9,934 bases of DNA from Actinomycetes bacterium (GCA_023434465.1 JAEYSQ010000036.1:1-9934); one strand, 5' to 3'; numbered from the stretch's first letter, positions 1 through 7,687 are shown. The notes: a model not told the origin generated them from the sequence alone. A program made the numbers and translations.

Positions 1-529
1 GGATCACCCCGACCGAACCGGCGACGTCGGCCAGCACGTGGCGGAGTGCCGCCCTCACGTTGAGACTCTCCCCTGCCGACCTGGCGAGCACCCAGGCGGC
101 AATCAGGTTGACGGCGAGGCCGGCGACGGCCACAGCGAGCATCCAGCCACCGAGGATCTCCGGCGGATCACCGATCCGGCCGATCGCCTCGATGATGATC
201 CAGACCGACACGACGACGAGCAGGACGCCGTTGATCAGCGCGGCCAGAATCTCGGCCCGCTTGTAGCCGAAGGTGCGTTTGAAGGTCGCAGGCCGGGCGG
301 CGAGAGCGACAGCCCCGAGCGCGAGGAACAGCGAGAAACTGTCGGAAAGCATGTGACCGGCATCGGCCAGCAGGGCGAGAGAGCCCGTGAGCAGGCCGCC
401 GGCGACCTCGGCCAGCATGAATCCGGCCGTCAGCACGGCGGCGATCAGCAGAGCCTTGCGGTCGGCCTCCCGATACGCACCCGGGCCGGGGCTGTGCCCG
501 TGATCGCCGTGTTCGTGGGCAGTTCCCAT
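1..529 (-). CDS. Cation diffusion facilitator (CzcD/ZnT-type) metal efflux transporter, N-terminal part
   Basis: The 176 visible codons encode the front half of a CDF-family inner-membrane metal/proton antiporter; the rest lies beyond the left edge. The N-terminus is short and His-rich (His5, His7, His10, His12). Hydrophobic segments follow at roughly residues 27-47, 64-78, 95-115 and 127-149. The family signature is clear: H59-x3-D63 in the second membrane helix, the FGYKRAEILAALING stretch at about 87-101, and H164-x3-D168 in the fifth helix. Two HxxxD pairs form the 2-His/2-Asp site typical of zinc-transporting CDFs, so Zn2+ (perhaps Co2+ or Cd2+) efflux is the likely role. The His-rich loop that often precedes helix 5 is not evident. 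The ATG at 529 was chosen because it gives the expected N-terminus and follows a -10-like TAGACT by 10 bases. The gene is divergent from the SanA-like gene. Family is certain; metal specificity is inferred. Confidence 0.93.
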   Translation of the reverse strand, partial: MGTAHEHGDHGHSPGPGAYREADRKALLIAAVLTAGFMLAEVAGGLLTGSLALLADAGHMLSDSFSLFLALGAVALAARPATFKRTFGYKRAEILAALINGVLLVVVSVWIIIEAIGRIGDPPEILGGWMLAVAVAGLAVNLIAAWVLARSAGESLNVRAALRHVLADVAGSVGVI

Positions 530-539
530 CCAGTTTCCG

Positions 540-545
540 AGTCTA
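540..545 (-). promoter_or_regulatory. Candidate -10 element of the CDF transporter gene
   Basis: Read on the minus strand the hexamer is TAGACT, matching the TAnnnT pattern of actinobacterial -10 elements, and lies 10 bases before the ATG. Transcription would start about 3-4 bases before the start codon, giving a near-leaderless mRNA. No convincing TTGACA-like -35 is visible. The -35 region would fall inside the large inverted repeat at 551-596. Confidence 0.45.
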
Positions 546-550
546 CGGCG

Positions 551-596
551 CGGTGGGTCGGATTTTCACCCGACCTGCGCAAAATCCGACCCACCG
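551..596. repeat. Large inverted repeat between divergent cdf and sanA-like genes
   Basis: Two perfectly complementary 16-base arms, 551-566 (CGGTGGGTCGGATTTT) and 581-596, flank a 14-base centre (567-580). The centre carries CCGACC at 570-575, which can also pair with GGTCGG at 556-561 in the left arm, so two mutually exclusive foldings are possible. The element sits between the two divergent -10 candidates (540-545 and 620-625) and covers or abuts where their -35 regions would be. It could be an operator shared by the two promoters or a dispersed extragenic palindrome; the sequence alone does not decide. Its AAAA/TTTT edges at the centre rather than outside make it unlike a simple intrinsic terminator. 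Confidence 0.8.
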
Positions 597-619
597 GGAG
601 TGCAGGCCGCTGGCGCTGT

Positions 620-625
620 TACTTT
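620..625 (+). promoter_or_regulatory. Candidate -10 element of the SanA-like gene
   Basis: The hexamer TACTTT ends 7 bases before the ATG at 633. The surrounding 9-mer GTTACTTTG (618-626) also occurs at the same distance before the ATG of the minus-strand dehydrogenase (8603-8611). Transcription would start at or almost on the start codon, implying a leaderless mRNA. No clear -35 is visible. Confidence 0.45.
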
Positions 626-632
626 GAAGCCC

Positions 633-1403
633 ATGGAACCCGTTTCCCATGCGGAATCTCTGCCGGCAGTCGTGGCCCCGAGAGCGAGGCCGCGACGGCC
701 TTCGGGGTGGCGTCGACGGCTGATCATCCTCGCGATCCTGCTGGTCGCGTTCGGGTTGTTCTTAATCCTCGCCACCAACCTGGTCGTTCTGCTCAAACCG
801 GGTGGCGAGATCTGGAACAGTCCCGCGGAGGTCAAGCACGCCGAGGTGGCGATAGTTCCCGGGGCGATGGTGAACTCCGACGGGACGATGAGCCTGATGC
901 TGGCCGACCGGGTAGATCAGGCGGCGGCGCTCTACCACCAGGGCAAGGTCGACAAGATCCTGGTCTCCGGCGATCACGGCCAGTGGGTCTATGACGAGCC
1001 GACCACGATGCGCCGGGCACTTATGGCTCAGGGCGTTCCAGCCGATGTGATCTTCACCGACCACGCAGGATTCAACACCAACGCCACCATGCGACGGGCC
1101 CGGGAAATCTTCGGTGCGAGCGACGCGATCATCGTCACCCAGGGCTTCCACATGCGGCGTTCGCTCTTTCTCGCGAAGATGGCCGGTCTGGAAGCCAACG
1201 GCCTGACCTCGGACCTGCACGGGTACGGCGGCCAGGGCATGAAAAGTGACATCCGGGAAGTCGCCTCGAGGGCGAAAGCCGTAATCGACGTGCTCAGGGG
1301 TGCGCCAGTGGTCGGAGGGGAGCCGATACCGATCGACGGTCCGGCCCGGGCTAGCTGGGGCCCATCGGCTCCCCCGGGCACTCCCCCGCCCGGCGCCCCC
1401 TAG
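633..1403 (+). CDS. SanA/YdcF-like DUF218 membrane-anchored protein
   Basis: This 256-residue protein has a basic N-terminus (about residues 17-29) followed by one strong membrane segment (about 30-54), so the rest is probably extracytoplasmic. The DUF218 domain covers about 70-220. It shows the family landmarks: AIVPGA at 73-78, LVSGDHG at 110-116, the DEPTTMRRAL block at 121-130, DHAGFNT at 143-149, and TQGFHMRRSLFLAKMAG at 169-185. The order and spacing match SanA of enteric bacteria, which supports the envelope permeability barrier by an unsettled mechanism; the biochemical role here is unknown. The C-terminus (about 226-256) is Pro/Gly-rich and probably disordered. An upstream in-frame GTG at 600 would add 11 residues, but the ATG at 633 is preferred because a -10-like TACTTT precedes it and 600 abuts the inverted repeat. 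Its stop codon is 3 bases from that of gltD, which converges on it. Confidence 0.88.
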   Translation: MEPVSHAESLPAVVAPRARPRRPSGWRRRLIILAILLVAFGLFLILATNLVVLLKPGGEIWNSPAEVKHAEVAIVPGAMVNSDGTMSLMLADRVDQAAALYHQGKVDKILVSGDHGQWVYDEPTTMRRALMAQGVPADVIFTDHAGFNTNATMRRAREIFGASDAIIVTQGFHMRRSLFLAKMAGLEANGLTSDLHGYGGQGMKSDIREVASRAKAVIDVLRGAPVVGGEPIPIDGPARASWGPSAPPGTPPPGAP

Positions 1404-1438
1404 CGACTACTCCTGGGCGAGACCGGGCGCCGAGGCGG
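1386..1438. terminator. Hairpin at the convergent sanA-like/gltD junction, possible bidirectional terminator
   Basis: The left arm CCGCCCGGCGCCC (1386-1398) pairs with GGGCGCCG (1425-1432) and GGCGG (1434-1438), giving 13 base pairs with a single bulged A at 1433. The 26-base loop contains both stop codons: TAG of the plus-strand gene at 1401-1403 and TAG of gltD at 1407-1409 on the minus strand. There is no T-tract on either side, so it is not a canonical intrinsic terminator. It could still stall polymerase or protect the 3' ends of both messages. The structure is seen in sequence; termination is inferred. Confidence 0.5.
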
Positions 1439-2993
1439 TGGGATCCGGACCGAGGCCCGGGGCGACGTGCTGCGGCGGTCCGTCCGGACCTTCGTCGGCC
1501 GGATTCACGTTTCCGGTCGGCAGGTCGGGCTTGGGCGGAACCGGCGAAGGAGAAGGCAGCGTGCCGAGGTAACGATCGACCATGCGGGCCGCCTGTCGGC
1601 CCTCGTTGATGGCCCAGACGATCAGCGATTGGCCTCGGCGCGCATCACCGGCCGCGAACACCCCGGGCACCGAGGTCTCGTAGGTACCCGCTTTGACGTT
1701 GCCGCGCTGATCCTTGTCGACACCGATCCCGTCCAGCAGCTCCTGTTCGGGATGCAGAAAGCCCATCGCCAGCAGCACCAGATCGGCCTTGATCTCGAAC
1801 TCGCTTCCCTCGATCGGCGCAAAGGGCGGCGCCGGGTCGGCCTTGGCCACGGTGATCGAGGAAACCTGGCCCTCGCCGTTGAACGAGGTGGTGGTCACGG
1901 AAAAGTCCTGCTCGCCCTTCTCGATGTCCCGGGCCTCTTCCATCGCGTAGGAAAGTCGGAACTTGGTCGGCCAGAGCGGCCAGGGGGTGCGGTCATCGGG
2001 ACGGTGCTCGGGCGGTTCCGGCAGCAGCTCGAGCTGAACCACTTGGGCGGCACCTTCGCGAATCGAGTGGCCAACACAGTCGGCCCCGGTGTCACCGCCG
2101 CCGATCACGACCACGTTCTTTCCTCTGGCCGAAATCGGTGCCGCGGCGGGTGCCTCGGCCATCGGCTTGGGACCGTACTCGGCCGCCAGCCAGCGATTGC
2201 GGCTGTAGAGATAGTCCATCGCGAAGTGAACTCCGTCCAGGTCGCGACCCGGAACCGGAAGGTCGCGGGGGACGCGCGACCCGGTCGAGAGCACGACTGC
2301 GTCGAAGCGTTCCCTGAGTTCTTCAACGGTAACGTCCACGCCGACGTCAACTCCACAGCGCACTTCCACACCTTCATGTACGAGCTGCTGGACCCGGCGC
2401 TCGACCACGGTCTTCTCGATCTTGAAATCCGGGACTCCGAAACGGACCAGGCCGCCAGCGGCCTCGTCGCGTTCGAAGAGGGTGACCCCGTGACCAGCCC
2501 GGCGAAGCTGCTGGGCGGCGGCCATGCCAGCCGGCCCGGCGCCGATCACGGCGACCTGACGGCCGGTCTCGCGCTTCGGCGGCCGGGGTCGGATCCAGCC
2601 TTCCTTCCAGGCACGGTCGGCGATCGACTGCTCAAGCTGCTTGATCGTCACCGCGTCGCCCTCCCGGATCTCGAGCACGCAGGCCGCTTCACAAGGGGCC
2701 GGACAGAGACGCCCGGTGAACTCGGGAAAGTTGTTGGTCGCGTGGAGCTGGCGGATCGCGTCCTGCCAGCGGCCGTGATAGACGAGGTCGTTCCAGTCCG
2801 GAATCAGGTTGCCGAGCGGACAGCCGTTGTGGCAGAAGGGAACGCCGCATTCCATGCAACGTGCGCCCTGGTCAGAGAGTTCCTGATCCGACCTGGTGAC
2901 GACGAACTCGTTGTAGTCACCGACCCTTTCGGCCGGATCCCGGTATGGGATGCCGGCTCGTTCGATCTGAAGAAAGCCGCCGAGCTTGCCCAT
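1407..2993 (-). CDS. gltD: Glutamate synthase (NADPH) small subunit
   Basis: This 528-residue protein is the beta subunit of bacterial glutamate synthase. It takes electrons from NADPH through FAD and passes them via iron-sulfur clusters to the FMN of GltB. The N-terminal ferredoxin-like domain has Cys46, Cys49, Cys54 and Cys58 (CMECGVPFCHNGC) and Cys97, Cys101 and Cys105 (CPAPCEAAC), as expected for two 4Fe-4S clusters. The FAD-binding GAGPAG is at 151-156, the NADPH-site GGGDTGADC at 298-306, and the C-terminal flavin motif FAAGDARRGQSLIVWAINEGR begins near 446. The catalytic body ends near residue 477. A Pro/Gly-rich tail (about 480-528) extends beyond the roughly 470-490 residues usual for the family. 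The start lies 2 bases after the gltB stop, with an AGGGAG Shine-Dalgarno 7 bases upstream inside gltB, so the two are co-transcribed and probably translationally coupled. Confidence 0.97.
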   Translation of the reverse strand: MGKLGGFLQIERAGIPYRDPAERVGDYNEFVVTRSDQELSDQGARCMECGVPFCHNGCPLGNLIPDWNDLVYHGRWQDAIRQLHATNNFPEFTGRLCPAPCEAACVLEIREGDAVTIKQLEQSIADRAWKEGWIRPRPPKRETGRQVAVIGAGPAGMAAAQQLRRAGHGVTLFERDEAAGGLVRFGVPDFKIEKTVVERRVQQLVHEGVEVRCGVDVGVDVTVEELRERFDAVVLSTGSRVPRDLPVPGRDLDGVHFAMDYLYSRNRWLAAEYGPKPMAEAPAAAPISARGKNVVVIGGGDTGADCVGHSIREGAAQVVQLELLPEPPEHRPDDRTPWPLWPTKFRLSYAMEEARDIEKGEQDFSVTTTSFNGEGQVSSITVAKADPAPPFAPIEGSEFEIKADLVLLAMGFLHPEQELLDGIGVDKDQRGNVKAGTYETSVPGVFAAGDARRGQSLIVWAINEGRQAARMVDRYLGTLPSPSPVPPKPDLPTGNVNPADEGPDGPPQHVAPGLGPDPTASAPGLAQE

Positions 2994-3006
2994 GATCAGA
3001 CTCCCT
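2994..3006 (-). promoter_or_regulatory. Ribosome binding site of gltD within the gltB 3' end
   Basis: On the minus strand AGGGAG (3001-3006) is followed by a 7-base spacer and the gltD ATG at 2993. The gltB TGA (2996-2998) lies inside the spacer. This is the best Shine-Dalgarno in the window and fits translational coupling of the two subunits, which are needed in equal amounts. Confidence 0.75.
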
Positions 3007-6000
3007 TTTCCGAGGCGACGCCGGTCGCCGGTTCACCGATCACATCAATCTCGTCGGCTTCGGGACCCTTGCCAGGCTCACCTTCGCCTTCGGCCTCGAG
3101 TTCCGCCAGCACCCGCTTGAAGTCGGCCGGGAAGACCTTGACGAACTTCGAGGACATGTTGTCCCAGTCGTCGAGGATGCGTCGCGCGACTTCCGATCCG
3201 GTCCGGTCGAGGTGCTCCTGGATCAGGCCGTGAAGTTCGATCCGGTCCTTCTCGTCCGGTTCCTCGAGCTGATTCAGCATGGTCGGGTTGACCCGGCTCT
3301 TGAACCTGTCCTCGTCGTCGAGCACATAGGCGATTCCGCCGCTCATGCCGGCCGCGAAGTTACGGCCGGTCGGACCGAGCACGACCACCTTGCCACCGGT
3401 CATGTATTCGCAGCCATGGTCGCCGACGCCTTCGATGACCGCGGTCGCACCAGAGTTGCGGACCGCGAAGCGCTCGCCGCCGATACCCCGGAAGAAGGCC
3501 CGGCCCCTGGTCGCTCCATAAAGCGAGGTGTTACCGACGATCACGTTCTCTTCCGGCTGGTAAGTGGCACCTTCTGGCGGCGAGACGGCCAGTATTCCGC
3601 CGGAAAGGCCCTTGCCGCAGTAGTCGTTGACCTCGCCGCGCAGTGAGAAGGTGACGCCGGGAGCCAGCCAGCCGCCGAAGGACTGGCCGGCGGCGCCGCG
3701 GAAGTTCACCTTGATCGTGTCTTCCGGCAGGCCCTCGGCCCCCTGCGCGTTGGCGATCGCGTTCGAGGTGATGCCTCCCACGCAGCGGTCGACGTTCTTG
3801 ACCGGCATATCGAATTCGACCGCTTCGCCGCCGTCGATCGCGCCTCGGGCGCGTTCGATGATCTTCCAGTCGAGGTTGTCGTCGAGCACCGGTTCCTGAC
3901 CCCGGGTGCGACGCCGGTCGGCCGACGGATCGACGCCCTCGGGCCACTTGAGCAGCCCGGAAAGGTCTATTCCGCGGGCCTTCCAGTGATCGATGGCCTC
4001 GTCGGCTTCGATCAGATCGATCCTTCCGATCAGCTCGTCGACCGAGCGCACCCCCATTTCGGCCATGATCTTGCGCGCCTCTTCGGCCACGAAGAAGAAA
4101 TAGTTGACCACGTGTTCCGGCTGGCCCTTGAAGCGCTTCCTCAACTCCGGATCCTGGGTCGCGATACCTACCGGGCAGGTGTTGAGATGACAGGCACGCA
4201 TCATGATGCAGCCGGAGGCGATCAGCGGGGCGGTCGAGAAGCCCATTTCGTCGGCCCCGAGGATGGCGGCCACGACCACGTCCCGGCCGGTCTTGAGCTG
4301 TCCGTCGGTCTGAACGGTGATCCTCGAACGGAGGTCGTTCTTGACCAGGGTCTGCTGGGTCTCGGCCAGGCCGATCTCCCACGGGATGCCGGCCGATTGG
4401 ACCGAAGAAAGAGGTGAGGCACCGGTGCCGCCGTCATGTCCGGCGATCAGTACGTGGTCGGCGTTGGCCTTGGCGACGCCGGCCGCCACGGTCCCGACCC
4501 CGACCTCGGAGACCAGCTTGACCGAAACCGAAGCTTCCGGATTCGAGCAGCGCAGGTCATAGATCAGCTGCTTGAGATCCTCGATCGAGTAGATGTCGTG
4601 ATGGGGCGGCGGGGAAATAAGGCTGACGCCCGGGGTCGTGTGCCGGACCGAACCGATATAGCGATCGACCTTGTGCCCGGGCAGTTGGCCGCCCTCGCCG
4701 GGCTTCGCCCCCTGGGCCATTTTGATCTGGAGCTGGTCGGCGTTGGCCAGGTAATGGAACGTAACCCCGAAACGGCCGGAAGCGACCTGCTTGATCGCCG
4801 ACCGGCGCAGGTCCCCGTTGTCATCGGGAGTGAAGCGAACGGGGTCTTCCCCGCCTTCGCCCGTGTTCGACTTGCCGCCGAGCCGGTTCATCGCGATCGC
4901 CAGGTTCTCGTGGCTTTCCCTCGAGATCGAACCCAGTGACATCGCTCCGGTTGCGAATCGCTTGACGATCTCGCTTGCCGGTTCGACCTCCTCGATCGGG
5001 ATCGCACCAGAATCCTTGGCCTTGAGCCTGAACAGGCCGCGCAGGGTGGCCCGCTTCAGAGCGATCTCGTTGACCTGCTGGGCGAACTCGTCGTACTTCT
5101 CCTGGGCGGACCCCCCTTCACCGCGGACCGCGTGCTGGACCAGCGACACGGTTTCCGGGTTCCACTGGTGAAACTCGCCGTCACGGCGCCAGGCGTAGAT
5201 CCCGCCGACCGCGAGCAGGTCATCCCCGCTGCCGGGGAAGGCCGATGCGTGAAGATCCATGGTCTCTTTGGCCAGCACCTCCAGCCCGATCCCGCCGATC
5301 CGCGATGCGGTGCCGGTGAAGTACTTGTCGATCAGCTCCTTCTCGAGCCCGACCGCTTCGAAGATCTGGGCGCCACAATAGGACTGCGTGGTCGAGATTC
5401 CCATCTTCGAAATCGTCTTCAAGAGACCCTTGCCGATCGCCTTGACGACGTTCCTCTGGCCCTCTTCGGGTGATTCCATGTCCGGCACCAGACCGCCGAC
5501 GACCAGATCCTCGACCGAATCCAGCATCAAGTACGGATTAATCGCCGAGCAGCCGTAGCCGATCAGGGTCGCCATGTGGTGGACCTCGCGCGGCTCGCCC
5601 GACTCGAGGATCAGGCCGGCCTTGAGCCGGGTGCCTTCTCGAACCAGGTGATGATGTACGGCCCCGACCGCGAGCAACGCAGGGATCGGCACCCGGCGCG
5701 GACCGGCCCGGCGGTCGGAAAGAATCAGGATGTTGAAACCCTTCTCGATCGCCCTCTCGGCTTCGATGCAGAGTGCGTCGAGCCGGGACTCGAGGCCAGC
5801 TTCGGCTTCGGCCACGTCCCAGGTGATGTCGATCGTGTCGGCCCGGAAGATGTCGTGGTTGACGTGCCGGATCGTCTCGAGTTCCTGGTTCATCAGGATC
5901 GGCTGATCGAGCCTCAGCTGGTGGGCGTGCTGCTCGGTTTCATCCAGCAGGTTGCCCTCGGCGCCGACCCCGGTCGAGAGGCTCATCACGATCTCTTCCC

Positions 6001-7588
6001 GGATCGGGTCGATCGGCGGGTTGGTGACCTGCGCGAAGAGCTGTTTGAAGTAGCTGTAGAGCGGAGGCCGGTTGTCGGAAAGCACCGGCAGCGCCACGTC
6101 GTTGCCCATCGACCCGATCGGCTCCGCCCCGGTGGCGGCCATCGGGGTTATCAGCACCCGCAGGTCCTCCTGCGAGTAGCCGAACGCTTTCTGGCGGCGC
6201 GGCGTCGGCTGGACACCGGTCATCGTCACGAAGGCGGTCGGCAGGTCGTCGAAGTGGACCGAGGCGTTCTCGAACCACTCCCCGTAAGGTTGCTGACTTG
6301 CGACTTCCCGCTTGACCTCTTCGTCCTCGACGATGCGGTTTTTCTCAAGGTCGACCAGGAAGAGCTTGCCGGGCTGGAGTCGTCCCAGCCGCTTGATGTT
6401 CGAAGTCGGAATGTCGAGCAGTCCGATCTCGGATCCAAGCACGATCATGCCGTCGTTGGTTTCGACCCAGCGGCCGGGCCGCAAGCCGTTGCGGTCCAGG
6501 GTGGCGCCGATCACGCGGCCGTCTGTGAAGCAAACCGCTGCGGGTCCGTCCCACGGCTCCATGAGGCAGGAGTGGTACGCGTAGAAACCTTTCAGCTCGT
6601 CCGAGAGATCCTCGCGGTCCTGGTAGGACTCGGGGATCATCATCATCGCCGCGTGCGGCAGCGACCGGCCGGCCAACATCAGCAGCTCGAGCACGTTGTC
6701 GAAGGTGGCCGAGTCCGAGCCATCCGGCCGGACCACCGGGGTGACCTTGTCCAGATCGTCACCGAACAGTTCCGATGCGAGCTCCGATTCGCGGGCCCGC
6801 ATCCAATTGATGTTGCCGCGCAGAGTGTTGATTTCGCCGTTGTGGGCGATCAGGCGAAACGGGTGGGCGAGATCCCAACTTGGGAATGTGTTGGTCGAAA
6901 ACCGCGAGTGAACCAGAGCCATCGCCGAACGGACCCGCTCGTCCCTGAGTTCGGGATAAAAACCCGGCACCTGAAAGGAAACCAGCATGCCCTTGTAGAC
7001 CACGGTCCGCGAGGAACAGGAAGCCATGTAGAGCTCCTCCCCGGCGGCGATCTCGCAGACCCTGCGGATCACATAGAGCTTGCGCTCGAAGGCGTCCTGG
7101 TCAGTGGTGAAGCCTTCGCCGGCCCCGATGAAAAGCTGGGCGACATGCGGGCGGGACTGGTTGGCCGTGTCACCGACATGCTCGGTATCGACCGGGACAT
7201 CCCGCCAGCCGAGCACGATCTGGCCCTCAGCCTCGGTGGTCTTTGAGATCAAATCCTTCAGTTCTTCACGGCGGGCCGCGTTCTCGCGTGGCAGAAAGCA
7301 CATCGCGACGCCGTACTGTCCGCTCGGCGGCAGCTCCACCCCGGCCTCTTCGCGGTAGTACAGGTCAGGGATCTGGATCAGGATCCCGGCCCCGTCACCG
7401 GTTCGAGCGTCGGCCCCGGCGGCTCCTCGATGCTCGAGGTTGTCGAGCGCGAGCAGGCCCTGGCTCACGACCTCGTGCCGGGCTACGTTGTCAAGGCGCG
7501 CGACCATGGCGACGCCACAGGCGTCGTGTTCATTTGTCGAGTCGTAGAGGCCGTCGCGGGTCGCGGACGACGGGGCAAATTCAGTCAT
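2996..7588 (-). CDS. gltB: Glutamate synthase (NADPH) large subunit
   Basis: This 1530-residue protein is the alpha subunit of glutamate synthase, normal length for the family. It hydrolyses glutamine, channels ammonia through the protein, and forms glutamate from 2-oxoglutarate at FMN. Residues 1-23 look like the usual propeptide ahead of Cys24 (EHDACGVAMVA), the N-terminal nucleophile of the class II amidotransferase domain (about 24-430). That domain includes the RFSTNTFPSWDLAHPFRLIAHNGEINTLRGN region near 230-260. A central domain follows (about 480-780, with VHHHLVREGTRLKAGLILESGEPREVHH), then the FMN-binding synthase barrel (about 850-1200) with TGEGGEDPVRF near 910, PGEGGQLPG near 960 and GHDGGTGASPLSS near 1050. 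Cys1127, Cys1133 and Cys1138 in CX5CX4C match the 3Fe-4S ligands. The GXGXG beta-helix domain is about 1290-1425. A start 31 codons upstream is open, but the ATG at 7588 gives the expected short propeptide and has GAGAAG 9 bases before it. Confidence 0.97.
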   Translation of the reverse strand: MTEFAPSSATRDGLYDSTNEHDACGVAMVARLDNVARHEVVSQGLLALDNLEHRGAAGADARTGDGAGILIQIPDLYYREEAGVELPPSGQYGVAMCFLPRENAARREELKDLISKTTEAEGQIVLGWRDVPVDTEHVGDTANQSRPHVAQLFIGAGEGFTTDQDAFERKLYVIRRVCEIAAGEELYMASCSSRTVVYKGMLVSFQVPGFYPELRDERVRSAMALVHSRFSTNTFPSWDLAHPFRLIAHNGEINTLRGNINWMRARESELASELFGDDLDKVTPVVRPDGSDSATFDNVLELLMLAGRSLPHAAMMMIPESYQDREDLSDELKGFYAYHSCLMEPWDGPAAVCFTDGRVIGATLDRNGLRPGRWVETNDGMIVLGSEIGLLDIPTSNIKRLGRLQPGKLFLVDLEKNRIVEDEEVKREVASQQPYGEWFENASVHFDDLPTAFVTMTGVQPTPRRQKAFGYSQEDLRVLITPMAATGAEPIGSMGNDVALPVLSDNRPPLYSYFKQLFAQVTNPPIDPIREEIVMSLSTGVGAEGNLLDETEQHAHQLRLDQPILMNQELETIRHVNHDIFRADTIDITWDVAEAEAGLESRLDALCIEAERAIEKGFNILILSDRRAGPRRVPIPALLAVGAVHHHLVREGTRLKAGLILESGEPREVHHMATLIGYGCSAINPYLMLDSVEDLVVGGLVPDMESPEEGQRNVVKAIGKGLLKTISKMGISTTQSYCGAQIFEAVGLEKELIDKYFTGTASRIGGIGLEVLAKETMDLHASAFPGSGDDLLAVGGIYAWRRDGEFHQWNPETVSLVQHAVRGEGGSAQEKYDEFAQQVNEIALKRATLRGLFRLKAKDSGAIPIEEVEPASEIVKRFATGAMSLGSISRESHENLAIAMNRLGGKSNTGEGGEDPVRFTPDDNGDLRRSAIKQVASGRFGVTFHYLANADQLQIKMAQGAKPGEGGQLPGHKVDRYIGSVRHTTPGVSLISPPPHHDIYSIEDLKQLIYDLRCSNPEASVSVKLVSEVGVGTVAAGVAKANADHVLIAGHDGGTGASPLSSVQSAGIPWEIGLAETQQTLVKNDLRSRITVQTDGQLKTGRDVVVAAILGADEMGFSTAPLIASGCIMMRACHLNTCPVGIATQDPELRKRFKGQPEHVVNYFFFVAEEARKIMAEMGVRSVDELIGRIDLIEADEAIDHWKARGIDLSGLLKWPEGVDPSADRRRTRGQEPVLDDNLDWKIIERARGAIDGGEAVEFDMPVKNVDRCVGGITSNAIANAQGAEGLPEDTIKVNFRGAAGQSFGGWLAPGVTFSLRGEVNDYCGKGLSGGILAVSPPEGATYQPEENVIVGNTSLYGATRGRAFFRGIGGERFAVRNSGATAVIEGVGDHGCEYMTGGKVVVLGPTGRNFAAGMSGGIAYVLDDEDRFKSRVNPTMLNQLEEPDEKDRIELHGLIQEHLDRTGSEVARRILDDWDNMSSKFVKVFPADFKRVLAELEAEGEGEPGKGPEADEIDVIGEPATGVASEKGV

Positions 7589-7597
7589 ATATGCGCG

Positions 7598-7603
7598 CTT
7601 CTC
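7598..7603 (-). promoter_or_regulatory. Ribosome binding site of gltB
   Basis: The minus-strand GAGAAG is a moderate Shine-Dalgarno match, 9 bases before the ATG at 7588. It supports this start over the one 31 codons upstream, which would add an unusual N-terminus before the propeptide. Confidence 0.5.
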
Positions 7604-7666
7604 ATGCCGCAAAGCGGCTTTGGTTGGCAGAGACGGGTATGCGCAGCGGCTGAAACCGCTGGACGA

Positions 7667-7682
7667 GGTGGGCCAGCCCACC
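7667..7682. promoter_or_regulatory. Dyad at the predicted gltB transcription start, candidate operator
   Basis: GGTGGGC (7667-7673) and GCCCACC (7676-7682) are perfect inverted 7-base arms around a 2-base centre. If the -10 candidate at 7688-7693 is right, transcription starts near 7680-7682, within this dyad. That position suits a repressor operator; as RNA it would be a tight stem near the 5' end. No regulator can be named from this sequence. Confidence 0.35.
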
Positions 7683-7687
7683 GGGGC

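Larger units (their letters stand above)
7589..7687 (-). promoter_or_regulatory. Putative structured 5' leader of gltB
   Basis: If the -10 candidate at 7688-7693 is used, gltB mRNA has a leader of about 90 bases, unlike the other genes here. Reading on the minus strand it contains, in order, a 7+7-base dyad (7667-7682), a 6-bp stem with a 6-base loop (CAGCGG at 7656-7661 with CCGCTG at 7644-7649), and a 5-bp stem with a 3-base loop (7614-7618 with 7606-7610). The last stem ends 2 bases before the GAGAAG Shine-Dalgarno-like sequence at 7598-7603. A six-codon open frame (MRSAHI) runs from ATG at 7605 to a TGA that overlaps the gltB ATG. I recognise no known riboswitch class. Hairpins are seen; regulation is inferred. 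Confidence 0.4.

Noticed and set aside
600..632. GTG at 600 as an earlier start for the SanA-like protein
   Set aside because: It lies 4 bases after the inverted repeat and upstream of the -10-like TACTTT; the extra 11 residues add nothing recognisable. It remains possible if the promoter call is wrong.
38..994. 318-codon plus-strand frame across the CDF gene and the start of the SanA-like gene
   Set aside because: It overlaps the CDF transporter antisense, crosses the inverted repeat and runs out of frame through the SanA-like gene; composition is highly charged and low in hydrophobics.
1467..3233. 588-codon open frame on the plus strand opposite gltD and the gltB 3' end
   Set aside because: It mirrors gltD codons in a GC-rich background, shows no recognisable domain, and is Arg/His/Asp/Gly-rich in the way antisense shadows are. 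gltD has complete motifs.
5576..7246. 556-codon open frame on the plus strand opposite gltB
   Set aside because: It is antisense to the amidotransferase and central domains of gltB, with no start signal and no family-like motifs; long shadow frames are expected at this GC content.
7589..7681. Upstream extension of gltB by 31 residues
   Set aside because: It would lengthen the propeptide before Cys24 atypically and would translate through the leader hairpins; the ATG at 7588 has a Shine-Dalgarno-like sequence.
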